From assembly GCF_009765975.1 (NCBI RefSeq), contig NZ_LMUJ01000054.1:229491-293490 (forward strand): a stretch of 64,000 nt of DNA, read 5' to 3'. The stretch is from Acidisphaera sp. S103. GTDB taxonomy: Bacteria; Pseudomonadota; Alphaproteobacteria; Acetobacterales; Acetobacteraceae. Positions 39,280 to 46,977 of this stretch are shown in pieces. The notes beneath the pieces were generated by a model, which was given only the letters and a program-made list of their open reading frames with translations, was not told the origin of the DNA and did not search any database. Positions within the stretch are counted from its first letter, which is position 1, and each line of letters starts with the position of its first letter. A program made the translations under genes and the position numbers.

Positions 39280-40281
39280 TTAACAGCCGGACAGATTAGT
39301 TTCGACATCGTGTAAAAGTGCCTGCATATCGAATGGCAACGGTGCTTCGAAGCTGATGACCCGGCCGGTCCGGGGGTGTTTGAAGCCCAGGCTGGCGGCA
39401 TGCAGGGCTTGCCTCGGGAAGTCGAGAAGATGGCCGCGAAGTGGCTGATTTATGGCCTTTGCGGCGGTTGGGACGCGACGCAGGTATAACGGATCGCCAA
39501 CGATCGGGTACCCCTTGGTTGCGAGATGCACCCGTATTTGATGCGTGCGCCCGGTGGCCAGGCGGCATTCCAGCAGCGCGAGGCTGGTCTGCCAGGCGCG
39601 CATCGTGCGGTAACGGGTCAGCGCCAGCTTGCCGCCACGGTCCACCACCGCCATCCGCTTGCGCTCACGCGGGTCGCGGCCGATGGCACCTTCGATCTCA
39701 CCGGCCAGCGGCTGCGGCAGCCCCCAGACCAACGCCTGGTAGGACCGGTCGAGGTCCCGCGTGGCGAAAGCCGTGGTCAGCGCATCGTTGGCGAGTTGGG
39801 TCTTGGCCACCACCATCACGCCGGAGGTGTCTTTGTCCAGCCGATGCACGATGCCGGGCCGGCGTTCCGCGCCGATGCCGGTGAAACCCGGCCCGCAATG
39901 GGCCAGCAGCGCGTTCACCAGGGTGCCGTCGAGATTGCCCGGCGCGGGGTGGACGACCAGACCGGCCGGCTTGTCCAGGACGATCAGGTCGTCGTCCTCA
40001 TACAGGATGGGGAAGGGAATCGCCTGTGGCAGCGGAGTCGCCGGGATCGGCGCCGGCAGGTCCAGGATGTAGGTGACGCCCGCCTTCACCGGTTCGGCTG
40101 GTTGGGTGACCGGACCAGAGGCACCACGCAGCCGCCCCTCATCGATCAGCGTCTTGACCCGGGACCGCGAGAGCGTGCCGAGATGGTCGGCGAGAAACCG
40201 GTCGATGCGCTGGCCGGCATGGTCGGCCGTGGCGGTAATGCGGATCGGTCCATGGGGCGATGGTTCGCTGTTGGCTGGCAT
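39280..40281 (-). CDS. rluD: RluD-family 23S rRNA pseudouridine synthase
   Basis: 333 residues from the ATG at 40281 (MPANSEPSPHGPIRITATAD). An S4-type RNA-binding domain (residues ~20-75; DHAGQRIDRFLADHLG) precedes the catalytic domain, with the active-site Asp in VHRLDKDTSGVMVVAK. Other matches are VVHPAPGNLDGTLVNALL and GRTHQIRVHLATKGYPIVGD. Members convert uridines 1911, 1915 and 1917 (RluD) or others (RluC, RluA-like) in 23S rRNA; position is assumed from family similarity. It is divergent from the small membrane-anchored gene 40313. Confidence 0.9.
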   Translation of the reverse strand: MPANSEPSPHGPIRITATADHAGQRIDRFLADHLGTLSRSRVKTLIDEGRLRGASGPVTQPAEPVKAGVTYILDLPAPIPATPLPQAIPFPILYEDDDLIVLDKPAGLVVHPAPGNLDGTLVNALLAHCGPGFTGIGAERRPGIVHRLDKDTSGVMVVAKTQLANDALTTAFATRDLDRSYQALVWGLPQPLAGEIEGAIGRDPRERKRMAVVDRGGKLALTRYRTMRAWQTSLALLECRLATGRTHQIRVHLATKGYPIVGDPLYLRRVPTAAKAINQPLRGHLLDFPRQALHAASLGFKHPRTGRVISFEAPLPFDMQALLHDVETNLSGC

Positions 40282-40312
40282 GTGGATGTGGGATAACCCG
40301 GATCGGCTTCGA

Positions 40313-40615
40313 ATGGGAAACAGTATGCGGGCGTTGAAGATCGCCGTGATTGTCATGGGTGCGCTGATCGTGGTCGGCACGACGGCGTTGATCGTGGTGG
40401 TGGTTCACCGGCTGACGTCGCCACCGTCACTCGTGGTGACACTGCCGGCATCTCTGGCCGCGGTGCTGGATGAGCCGGCGGGAACGCGGATCGCCGGGAT
40501 CGCGGCGGTGCGGGACCGGCTGGCCATCCAACTGCAAGGCGGCGGAGCCGACCGGGTGGTGCTGATCGACCCCGCGACGGGGGCGGTGACCGGTCGGATT
40601 TCCCTGGTTCGCTAA
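40313..40615 (+). CDS. Small membrane-anchored protein (DUF6476-like)
   Basis: About 100 residues if the ATG at 40313 is used; the ATG at 40325 (MRALKIAVIVMGALIVVG) is the start more usual for this family. One membrane helix (AVIVMGALIVVGTTALIVVV) is followed by a short domain ending RVVLIDPATGAVTGRISLVR, shaped like a single beta-propeller-like repeat. It is divergent from rluD by 31 bases and precedes tRNA-Glu. Genes of this kind next to rluD are common in alphaproteobacteria; I assign the family name from memory and with caution. Confidence 0.5.
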   Translation: MGNSMRALKIAVIVMGALIVVGTTALIVVVVHRLTSPPSLVVTLPASLAAVLDEPAGTRIAGIAAVRDRLAIQLQGGGADRVVLIDPATGAVTGRISLVR

Positions 40616-40688
40616 GATTCTGGGGCCGGCCGGATTCCGATGCTTGAGGTTCCGAGGGTTCCAGGCTAGAAGGCCCGCCTTGGCCGAT

Positions 40689-40764
40689 GTCCCGTTCGTC
40701 TAGAGGCCCAGGACAGTGCCCTCTCACGGCACCAACAGGGGTTCGAATCCCCTACGGGACGCCA
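40689..40764 (+). tRNA. tRNA-Glu (anticodon CTC)
   Basis: The acceptor stem pairs GTCCCGT with ACGGGAC, the anticodon arm is GTGCC-CTCTCAC-GGCAC with CTC at the anticodon positions, and the T arm is AGGGG-TTCGAAT-CCCCT. The 3' end has encoded GCCA. All arms fold without mismatch, so it should be functional. The host-typical gene content ends here and the accessory region starts immediately downstream, so this 3' end is a candidate integration site; a second copy of it was not found in the rest of the window. Confidence 0.97.
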
Positions 40765-41336
40765 TCTTCCATAAATCGTTATATATCAACATGTTATGAG
40801 CTAATTTGCGACGATATTTGACCAACGTTTTGACCAATGTTCAAGTGGGTCTTCAAGTCGCATTGAATGCTCCGCTTGCGTGCCGAACGACCCTCTTTAA
40901 TCCAGCAACCTCGTGTCCGTTTTGTTCGCATTGTCGTGCCGGCCCGACGTCCGGGGAATGTTGACGAAATCCATCTGCAAGGTGACGGTGAGAGACCGAT
41001 ATCCATTGCGTCGTGCTTGTCGCCGCGCCGATCATCGCAGCAATCAAGCGGGCAATCGCGATGCACGCGCCGGCACCGCGTCGCCGGTCGAAATGCGGCG
41101 CTGTCGGGATCGCGCCGAAGCAGCTCGAGGGCGGGCCAGAGCCCTGGCCTTCCTTTCTTCTTCACGGGGGTACCCAGGGCAGGAAACGGACATGAGATCT
41201 AAAGGGATGGACTGAAGCGGAATAGGGAGATTGACAAGCATGCTTACAAGCTTGCGAGCGAGCTCTCATGCAATTGGCAGGCCCATTTACGCACATGAAA
41301 TGCGTGGTATGTATGCGCACTGTCAGCGAGGAGCCT
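40765..41336. other. Non-coding start of the accessory region
   Basis: These 572 bases between tRNA-Glu and ccdA have no credible gene. The first 90 bases are AT-rich with the partly repeated GACCAACGTTTTGACCAATG, and the rest shows multiple short open frames without family similarity and lower GC than the flanking chromosome. An integrase gene would be expected at this position next to a tRNA but is not recognisable, so if one existed it is deleted or decayed. Confidence 0.5.
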
Positions 41337-41603
41337 ATGAGCACGCTTGTCTACGACACTGGGGCGACAAAGCGTCCCGTCAACCTGACCCTGAACACCG
41401 ATCTGGTCGCGCGAGCGCGGGAGGAAGGTCTGAATCTCTCCGCTCTGGCGGAGGACGCAATTGCCGCTGAGATGGCACGACGGCACCGCGCGAAGTGGGA
41501 TGCGCTGGTCGCGCAAGACTGCAAAGCGCACGAGGAATATCTGAAGGAGCACGGCTCTTTGGGTGACATCCTTCGGGCCAATGCTGAGGCCGATGGTGAG
41601 TAA
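41337..41603 (+). CDS. ccdA: CcdA-family antitoxin
   Basis: 88 residues from the ATG at 41337 (MSTLVYDTGATKRPVNLTLN), with GAGGAG just upstream. The N-terminal ribbon-helix-helix DNA-binding segment (KRPVNLTLNTDLVARAREEG, then LNLSALAEDAIAAEM) and a disordered C-terminal arm that wraps the toxin (AQDCKAHEEYLKEHGSLGD) are as in CcdA. It neutralises CcdB and together with it represses the operon. The gene overlaps the downstream toxin by 11 bases. Confidence 0.9.
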   Translation: MSTLVYDTGATKRPVNLTLNTDLVARAREEGLNLSALAEDAIAAEMARRHRAKWDALVAQDCKAHEEYLKEHGSLGDILRANAEADGE

Positions 41604-41919
41604 TCCGCGCTGGCTTGACGTTGTGACGCATCGCATTCGAGGAGTCCGCGCCCCCTTCCTTCTCGTCCTTCAGCACCACGACATACCCGCGGCTACCCGC
41701 TTGGTGGCCCCCTTATGGAGGCCCCAGGGGGACGCTGGAGTGGTATCGCCGCGCCTGGTTGTAGACGGTTCCGAATACAGGGTGCGGCTGCTCGACACGA
41801 GCCCGGTTTCCACCGCCCAACTCGGGGAAACTGTCGCATCTGCACTCTCGGATCGGGATGACATTACCGACGCTATCGACCGACTGCTTTTTGGGTACCC
41901 GGTCGGCCGCCTGCACTGA
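41593..41919 (+). CDS. ccdB: CcdB-family gyrase-poison toxin
   Basis: 108 residues from the ATG at 41593 (MVSNPRWLDVVTHRIRGVRA). SH3-like CcdB topology; the conserved beta-strand block FLLVLQHHDIPAATRLVAPL and the C-terminal helix AIDRLLFGYPVGRLH match the family, whose last residues contact GyrA. The start is within the antitoxin gene, as is typical. It appears intact, so this is the one complete toxin-antitoxin unit of the region. Confidence 0.9.
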   Translation: MVSNPRWLDVVTHRIRGVRAPFLLVLQHHDIPAATRLVAPLWRPQGDAGVVSPRLVVDGSEYRVRLLDTSPVSTAQLGETVASALSDRDDITDAIDRLLFGYPVGRLH

Positions 41920-42149
41920 TATCCGGGTGCCTCTGCCGCCGCGATCGAGGCACCCGAGTCGAAATAAAAATGGGAACCTTAGGGAAATTCACACCGACTA
42001 CGGAATGTCCCGGGTACTTTGGCGGCGGCTTATGAGGACCCTGGTGACGCACGACTCCGCGCAAAACGGCGGAAATACGTGTTCTCCTGAGAACCGCGGT
42101 GACGTTGCTAATAGCGATCAAACATGGGCGTCCACCTAACCAATCCCAG

Positions 42150-42308
42150 TCCTCCGCCATGGCGATCAAGCTGCGAACCGGGCAGATCAGCCTGGCGCAG
42201 CGCGGGGCGGCACTCGCCATGTTCAACAGGCTGGTCGCCGAGAGCTTCACCGTGCTGGCGGCGACGGGCGGGCATTTCCGGGCGGCGGCGAAATTCGTCG
42301 ACCAGCAC
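42150..42308 (+). pseudogene. Fragment of a VapC-type PIN toxin gene
   Basis: These 159 bases are nearly identical (about five differences) to 53260-53418 within the intact vapC and encode its middle ([20 protein letters not shown] and [20 protein letters not shown]). The N-terminal catalytic Asp and the C-terminal part are absent. The match ends abruptly on both sides, so this is a duplicated scrap, probably moved by the mobile elements nearby. Confidence 0.85.
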
Positions 42309-42319
42309 CGCTATGCGGG

Positions 42320-42565
42320 CAGTCAGTTATCATCATTGATTATGCGACTGCCAGGCAGCGCGAGGAGCCAATCTTCACGGCGGTCACAGAAAGCACAGTA
42401 CAATGGCTGCTGCATCGCCGGATGAACGCCCAGCAGATGCGGTGGACGCCACGCGGTGCGCATTTGATGCTCAAGGTTCGATGCGCGGTGATGAATGGTA
42501 TCCTCGATTACGACCACGCCGTCGCCGAAGGCCGCGCCTGGCGTCCTTTTCGTCGCGTGGCATAA
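42320..42565 (+). pseudogene. C-terminal fragment of an ISKra4-like transposase
   Basis: The frame ending at TAA 42563-42565 reads IIDYATARQREEPIFTAVTE, then STVQWLLHRRMNAQQMRWTP and RGAHLMLKVRCAVMNGIL. The block QQMRWTPRGAHLMLxVR is the C-terminal signature of ISKra4-family transposases (from memory of that family). The fragment starts directly after the truncated vapC piece, so a deletion joined the two. No terminal repeats were recognised. Confidence 0.65.
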
Positions 42566-42608
42566 CCCCCAGGTTTGAGACGGTCTCGAACCTCGTTTAC
42601 GACGCTGC

Positions 42609-43805
42609 TTAGGTCGTCAGTTCCTGGCGAACTAGCGAGATCCAGTAGGCGATGCCGTGCGGCAGGGCGGCGTCGTTGAAGTCATAGTGGGGCGTGTGCA
42701 ACGCGTGGACGGAGCCATCCGCCGCGGCGCCGTTCCCAAGGAACACGAAGGCCCCGGGCTTGGCCTGCATCATAAATGCGAAGTCCTCGCCACCCGTGAC
42801 CGGGGCGGCCTCCTCGTCCACCTGTTCGGGTCCGACGGCGGTTCTGGCAGCCATCGCCACGGTTTGTACTTGCGGCCCGGGGTTCACGAGCGGGATGGCG
42901 TTCCACCACGTCTTCACGCTCGCGCTGGCACCCTGGCTCCGTGCGGCGAGCTCGCTGATGCGGGTCTCGAGGAGGCTCTGGATTGGCGGGGTGAAGGCAC
43001 GCATGGTCCCGCCGACGACAAGCTCTGCTGGCATCACGTTTAGGGATTCGGGCGACCCACCCTGGACGTGTCCCACGCTGACCACCGCCGTGTCGATCGC
43101 GGGCACGTTTCGGCTCACAACCGTCTGCAAGAGGGTGACGAATGTGGCGAGCACGACCGACAGGTCGGAGGCGAGATGCGCCGAATTACCGCCGTGCCCA
43201 CCGGTGCCGGAGAAACAGACCTTCCAGCGGCCCGACCCCGCCATGAACGGACCTTTGCGGAGAGCGATTCGGCCGACAGGGATACCGGGCATGTTGTGCA
43301 TGCCGTAGACGGCGTCGCAGGGAAATCGCTCGAAGAGGCCATCCTGGAGCATGGCCTGCGCGCCGCCTAGCCCTTCCTCGGCGGGCTGGAAGATGAGTTG
43401 CACGGTCCCCGCGAAGTCCCGGTCCTCCGCCAGGACCTTGGCCGCGCCCAGTAGCATCGCTGTGTGCCCGTCGTGCCCGCAGGCGTGCATGCGACCCGAA
43501 TTGGACGACGCATACGGCAGCGACGTTTGCTCGAACAGGGCGAGTGCGTCCATGTCAGCGCGCAACCCAATTGCCCCCTGGCCGGGCCGCTTGCCCCGCA
43601 AGGTGCCAACCACCCCGAAGCCGCCGACGTGTTCCGCGACCTCGATGCCCCATGCCCGAAGCTTCTGCGCAACCAGGGCTGACGTCTGGAACTCCTCGCG
43701 CCCGAGTTCAGGGTGGGCGTGGATGTCATGGCGGATCGCGACGATTTCTGGAAGAACAGCCTCGATCCCGGCTCGGAGGCTACCGTCGATTGTCCCTGCG
43801 CCCAT
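42609..43805 (-). CDS. M20 family amidohydrolase (hippurate-hydrolase type)
   Basis: 398 residues. Typical signature blocks: RHDIHAHPELGREEFQTSAL, LRADMDALALFEQ, MHACGHDGHTAMLLGAA (metal ligands), FQPAEEGLGGAQAM (catalytic Glu), and PVTGGEDFAFMMQ. The small lid domain lies at ~185-300. The family hydrolyses N-acyl amino acids (hippurate, N-acetyl-L-amino acids, IAA conjugates); substrate is unknown. AGGAGG lies 11 bases upstream of the ATG. It is intact within an otherwise damaged region and is not part of an obvious operon. Confidence 0.9.
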   Translation of the reverse strand: MGAGTIDGSLRAGIEAVLPEIVAIRHDIHAHPELGREEFQTSALVAQKLRAWGIEVAEHVGGFGVVGTLRGKRPGQGAIGLRADMDALALFEQTSLPYASSNSGRMHACGHDGHTAMLLGAAKVLAEDRDFAGTVQLIFQPAEEGLGGAQAMLQDGLFERFPCDAVYGMHNMPGIPVGRIALRKGPFMAGSGRWKVCFSGTGGHGGNSAHLASDLSVVLATFVTLLQTVVSRNVPAIDTAVVSVGHVQGGSPESLNVMPAELVVGGTMRAFTPPIQSLLETRISELAARSQGASASVKTWWNAIPLVNPGPQVQTVAMAARTAVGPEQVDEEAAPVTGGEDFAFMMQAKPGAFVFLGNGAAADGSVHALHTPHYDFNDAALPHGIAYWISLVRQELTT

Positions 43806-44211
43806 CTGCCAGCCCGCCTCCTTGCGTCAATGCCGTCATACTGTGGCTTCGTCCGGATGTGCACAAGCCGGGAGCGTGAAGCGGCACTGAAGTGGCCCCC
43901 CTGGCCAGCGAGGCTCAAATTATTGATATTACGGTAGGAATGGCGATCGTGGTGGGGTCCCGATTGGCGCCGATCGGGACCCCCCCGAACGAACTCTTCA
44001 AATTCAATCAGCGCGTTCTGACGCTTTTGCCCGAGGTCCCAGTTCGGAGCCGATTCACACTCCAATAGTTCAAGCGGCTTACCACTCGGCCTTTTTCGAG
44101 AATCCCGTCGCCAACAGAGCCACGATGAAAATTTCCGGTTCCTCGCCGTGCCGACCGGCCTCTTTGCCCTCCAAGCATTTCGGAACGTGGCGAAGTCCGG
44201 CGAAAATCGCA
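43806..44211. other. Spacer without recognisable gene
   Basis: About 400 bases between the amidohydrolase start and the end of the broken RES gene. A leftward frame (PSGKPLELLECESAPNWDLG) runs through it, but without start, domains or proper end. The inverted repeat GGTCCCGATTGGCGCCGATCGGGACC (split: GGTCCCGATTGG / CGCCGATCGGGACC, 43956-43981) is an evident hairpin and may terminate or mark an element end. Nothing else is clear. Confidence 0.4.
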
Positions 44212-44344
44212 TTATGGAAACAGCCGTTTATCCCACCAGCACGGCTTGGCCAGGCCACATGTGACTTTAGAGAATTCGGGGTGATCCGGATTCAGGAGAT
44301 AGTTGTTTTCCATCCGCGCCATCACGCTCGGCACGATCAGAAGT

Positions 44345-45552
44345 CAGGCGAATCGCATAAGGAATAATCTGGCTGGACACGGCTCGAAGGGATGGATTCG
44401 AGTGTCTCCTCTCTGATTTGGAGGAGCCTGGATGCTGTCGATCTGGTCGAGCCTCGCGGATCTCCCGGACCCCCGGAACGGCAATGCACGGCGACATAAC
44501 CTTCTGGATGTCCTGACGATCGCGCTGACCGCGTCGATATGTGGCGCGGAAAGTTGTGTTGATTTCGCCGATTTCGCGCGCGACCGCGAAGCCCTGTTCC
44601 GTGAGTTTCTCAAATTACCGGGTGGTTTGCCCAGTCACGACACGTTCTCTCGTCTGTTTCGGCTGCTCGATCCGTCCGCCTTCGCCGGTTGCTTCGCCCG
44701 GTTCCTTGATGGTTTGGGTGAGGAAGGCACCGGCGTGATCGCCATCGATGGCAAGACGATGCGTCGTTCGTTCGACAGAGCAGCCGGGCGTTCACCATTG
44801 CACGTCGTCACCGCCTTCGCGGCGGACGCGCGGATGGTGATCGGTCAGGTTGCGGCCGGCGACAAAGAGAGCGAGATCACCGCGGCGCGCACGTTGCTTG
44901 GCCTAATCGATCTGACCGGCGCGCTGGTGACGGGCGATGCGTTGCACTGTCAAGGTGAAACCGCTCGGCTGATCAAAGATCGTGGTGGAGACTGGTTGTT
45001 CACACTGAAGGCGAACCGTCCGCTGCAACACGCCGAGGTCCGGGGCTGGTTCGCCGATCCGGTCAGCCGGCCCGACAGCGAGCATACGACCACCGATGCC
45101 GACAATGGCCGGATCGAGGTCCGCCGCCACGCGGTCAGCCATGATGTGAGCTGGATGCTGTCGGATCGCCGCCATCCAGATGAGGCGCCGATGCCGGGTC
45201 TCGCCATGCTCGGCATGGTTGAGGCGACAGTCACGCGCGATGGCAAGACCACGACGGTGCGTCGGCATTACCTGTCTTCGGTGGCGATGGACGCCGCCAG
45301 GTTCGCGGCTGCGGTCAGGGCGCACTGGCGGATCGAAAACTGCCTGCATTGGGTTCTGGATGTTAGCTTCGACGAGGATCGCGCGCGAAACCGGCGAGAT
45401 CATGGACCGGAAAACCTCACAACACTGAGGAACCTCGCACTCAACGTTCTCCGTACCGCACGGCCGGACATCTCAATCAGGCGCAAACGCAAGCGCTCCG
45501 GATGGTCCGACGAGTTCGCCCGATCGGTCCTCGGTCAAATGCGATAGCCCTG
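44345..45552 (+). mobile_element. Complete ISAs1-family insertion sequence
   Basis: The element is bounded by imperfect inverted ends CAGGCGAATCGCAT (44345-44358) and ATGCGATAGCCCTG (45539-45552). Both are flanked by the same ten bases GATCAGAAGT (44335-44344 and 45553-45562), a direct target duplication, so insertion is clean and fairly recent. It carries one transposase gene and lies inside the RES toxin gene. Family assignment comes from the transposase. Confidence 0.92.
44432..45547 (+). CDS. ISAs1-family transposase
   Basis: 371 residues, full length. The DDE acidic residues can be placed in GVIAIDGKTMRRSFDR (first Asp), GALVTGDALHCQGETARLI (second Asp, the LxxGDALH signature) and the last Glu in HWRIENCLHWVLDVSFDED. 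The N-terminal DUF4372-like block LPDPRNGNARRHNLLDVLTI is also typical. The start ATG at 44432 has GGAGG a few bases upstream. With intact ends and ORF the element may be active. Confidence 0.95.
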   Translation: MLSIWSSLADLPDPRNGNARRHNLLDVLTIALTASICGAESCVDFADFARDREALFREFLKLPGGLPSHDTFSRLFRLLDPSAFAGCFARFLDGLGEEGTGVIAIDGKTMRRSFDRAAGRSPLHVVTAFAADARMVIGQVAAGDKESEITAARTLLGLIDLTGALVTGDALHCQGETARLIKDRGGDWLFTLKANRPLQHAEVRGWFADPVSRPDSEHTTTDADNGRIEVRRHAVSHDVSWMLSDRRHPDEAPMPGLAMLGMVEATVTRDGKTTTVRRHYLSSVAMDAARFAAAVRAHWRIENCLHWVLDVSFDEDRARNRRDHGPENLTTLRNLALNVLRTARPDISIRRKRKRSGWSDEFARSVLGQMR

Positions 45553-45897
45553 GATCAGAAGTAACGGCCGCTTGCTTGTCTGCCAATCTGCGCCGTATGC
45601 CTTTAGCATCCATGCAGGCCGGGGCTGCCCACATTGGCATGTGGGCGACGCCGAACGTCTCGTAGGTAATTCCATTCGGGATAGTGGTATCAATCCAGTG
45701 CTGATTTGGCGGCAGGACTCCGCTTCCGTGTGCCAGCTTTTCGAGCATAGCGGTCGAGTAATGCGCGGATGCGTAGATTACGGGGTTGACCGGGGTGTTC
45801 CAGCGACCGGGGTAAAGCTTAGAACCAGTGGCATCGAAGATGGGGTGAGCGCCTTTTGGATCTCCGATCCGGTATCCCGTCAGCACGCGGTCAAGAA

Positions 45898-46377
45898 TCA
45901 CGCGGCGGAGCCGTATTGGAGCCGTCCGAGTATTCCTTCAACCAGTGGCCTCCCAAATTCGTTTGAGAGCACCACGTCCATCGGGCGTTGGCCTTCCAAC
46001 ATGGGATGGGGGCGGAACAGAAAGGCCCTCGCCGCCTCGTCGCTACCCCACACCTGCCGTGCCAGAGTCCAGACTTCCGCCAGCCGGGCGACTTTTGCAC
46101 TCTCGTCAGATGAGAGCGCCCCCTTACCCGCATGATGGGGCACTTGAGTTAACTCACGGCCCGCGACTTGGAGCCCCTTGCGTCGCCGCGCCCAGGTCGC
46201 CTTCGATACGATCCGGTAGACAAACCCTTTGTCGTCCGGGGCGACCTTGTCAGCCACGCGCTCAAGGGACGAAAGCGGCAACCCCAAGGTGACCTGTCGC
46301 GGGAGCCACAGGATTGATTGTGCCGTTCCCGTCGGTCCTACGATGCCCAGCAACTCGGCCGTCTCTTGCGTACTCAT
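45898..46377 (-). CDS. Xre/MbcA/ParS-type antitoxin of the RES toxin
   Basis: 159 residues from the ATG at 46377, preceded by AGGGAG. The C-terminal ~60 residues hold the toxin-binding MbcA/ParS (DUF2384) domain: RLAEVWTLARQVWGSDEAAR, then FRPHPMLEGQRPMDVVLSNE. The N-terminal part (VADKVAPDDKGFVYRIVSKA) is a helix-turn-helix-like module. It is intact although its RES toxin is broken. Its stop (TGA 45898-45900) overlaps the toxin GTG. Autoregulation is likely through the direct repeats just upstream. Confidence 0.85.
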   Translation of the reverse strand: MSTQETAELLGIVGPTGTAQSILWLPRQVTLGLPLSSLERVADKVAPDDKGFVYRIVSKATWARRRKGLQVAGRELTQVPHHAGKGALSSDESAKVARLAEVWTLARQVWGSDEAARAFLFRPHPMLEGQRPMDVVLSNEFGRPLVEGILGRLQYGSAA

Positions 46378-46400
46378 CTTACTCCCTGTCTTGTCATCAG

Positions 46401-46430
46401 GTGAGACACATTAAGATATCACGTGAGACA
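46401..46430. promoter_or_regulatory. Direct-repeat operator candidate upstream of the antitoxin gene
   Basis: GTGAGACA occurs at 46401-46408 and again at 46423-46430, 22 bases apart (two helix turns), 24-53 bases before the antitoxin ATG. This is a convincing spacing for a dimeric regulator on one DNA face; autorepression by RES/Xre complexes is known. The intervening TTAAGATATC is AT-rich and could contain the promoter. Confidence 0.45.
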
Positions 46431-46977
46431 ACGGCAAGCACTCGGTCCAACGATGACCGGGCCTGAGGCGTACAATCCCCTTAAGTGGGGCTCACATGGC
46501 GTTGTTGCATGAATCGACGGGTGGGTCGCGAAATCCCCCAACCCCATCTACGTTCATCCGACGCGGACGGAGTCCGGGCGTCCCAACTCCAGCATCCGGT
46601 TCAGGACAAGAACGGAGACGCCGACCTCGGTCGTCCGACGGTGATCCTTGTGCGAGCGCACCCTCTCTCGCGTGTCTCGGTCGCCCATCACCGATGACTA
46701 CGATCGCTACAGCTGTCAGCTAGAGGACCTACAGCGCTGCCTTGGGGAGGCATCACTCTCGGCTACTGAGGAGCGCGTCTTCTCCCGCGCAGGGGAGGGG
46801 ACGTGGTGGCGCGCGCACGTTGTGAAGCACTGGCAACCAGCAAACCGCCGGTCTGGCGACGGAATTGGGTCGGAGCGACCTTAGAGGCTCTGACATCGGA
46901 GTGGCGCTGGACGTCCCATCCAGCTTTCGCTACTGGGTAGTAGGACAACCAGATGAAGCGCAGGGGAGACGAACGCC
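46431..46977. other. Spacer without recognisable gene
   Basis: About 550 bases between the TA promoter and the luciferase-like gene. Several short frames exist on both strands but none has a ribosome site or family signature. The stretch GGCGTTGTTGCATGAATCGA (46498-46517) resembles the outer end of some insertion sequences but has no partner end here. The promoter of the LLM gene must lie in the right part. Confidence 0.4.

Larger units (their letters stand above)
44212..45901 (-). pseudogene. RES-domain toxin gene, interrupted by ISAs1-type element and frameshifted
   Basis: The 5' part (GTG at 45901) reads LTGYRIGDPKGAHPIFDATG, NPVIYASAHYSTAMLEKLAHG and TIPNGITYETFGVAHMP, the RES fold that degrades NAD+. 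The 3' part lies beyond the insertion: LLIVPSVMARMENNYLLNPD and HPEFSKVTCGLAKPCWWDKR, ending TAA at 44212-44214. Removing the element and one target copy joins them, but the join is in frame only if one A is dropped from the AAA at 45602-45604 (MDAK|AYGADWQTSKRPLL). So the gene has two lesions. Its GTG overlaps the antitoxin stop, the usual RES/Xre order. Confidence 0.85.

Noticed and set aside
40794..41165. Leftward frame beginning MKKKGRPGLW as an integrase or transposase
   Set aside because: No catalytic motif or family similarity; atypical composition suggests a chance frame.
43956..43981. Hairpin as end of a mobile element
   Set aside because: Only one copy, with no transposase or duplication; left as an unassigned inverted repeat in the spacer.
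46498..46517. Insertion-sequence end resembling GGCGTTGTTGCATGAATCGA
   Set aside because: No matching opposite end, target duplication or transposase lies nearby; may be only a solo remnant.
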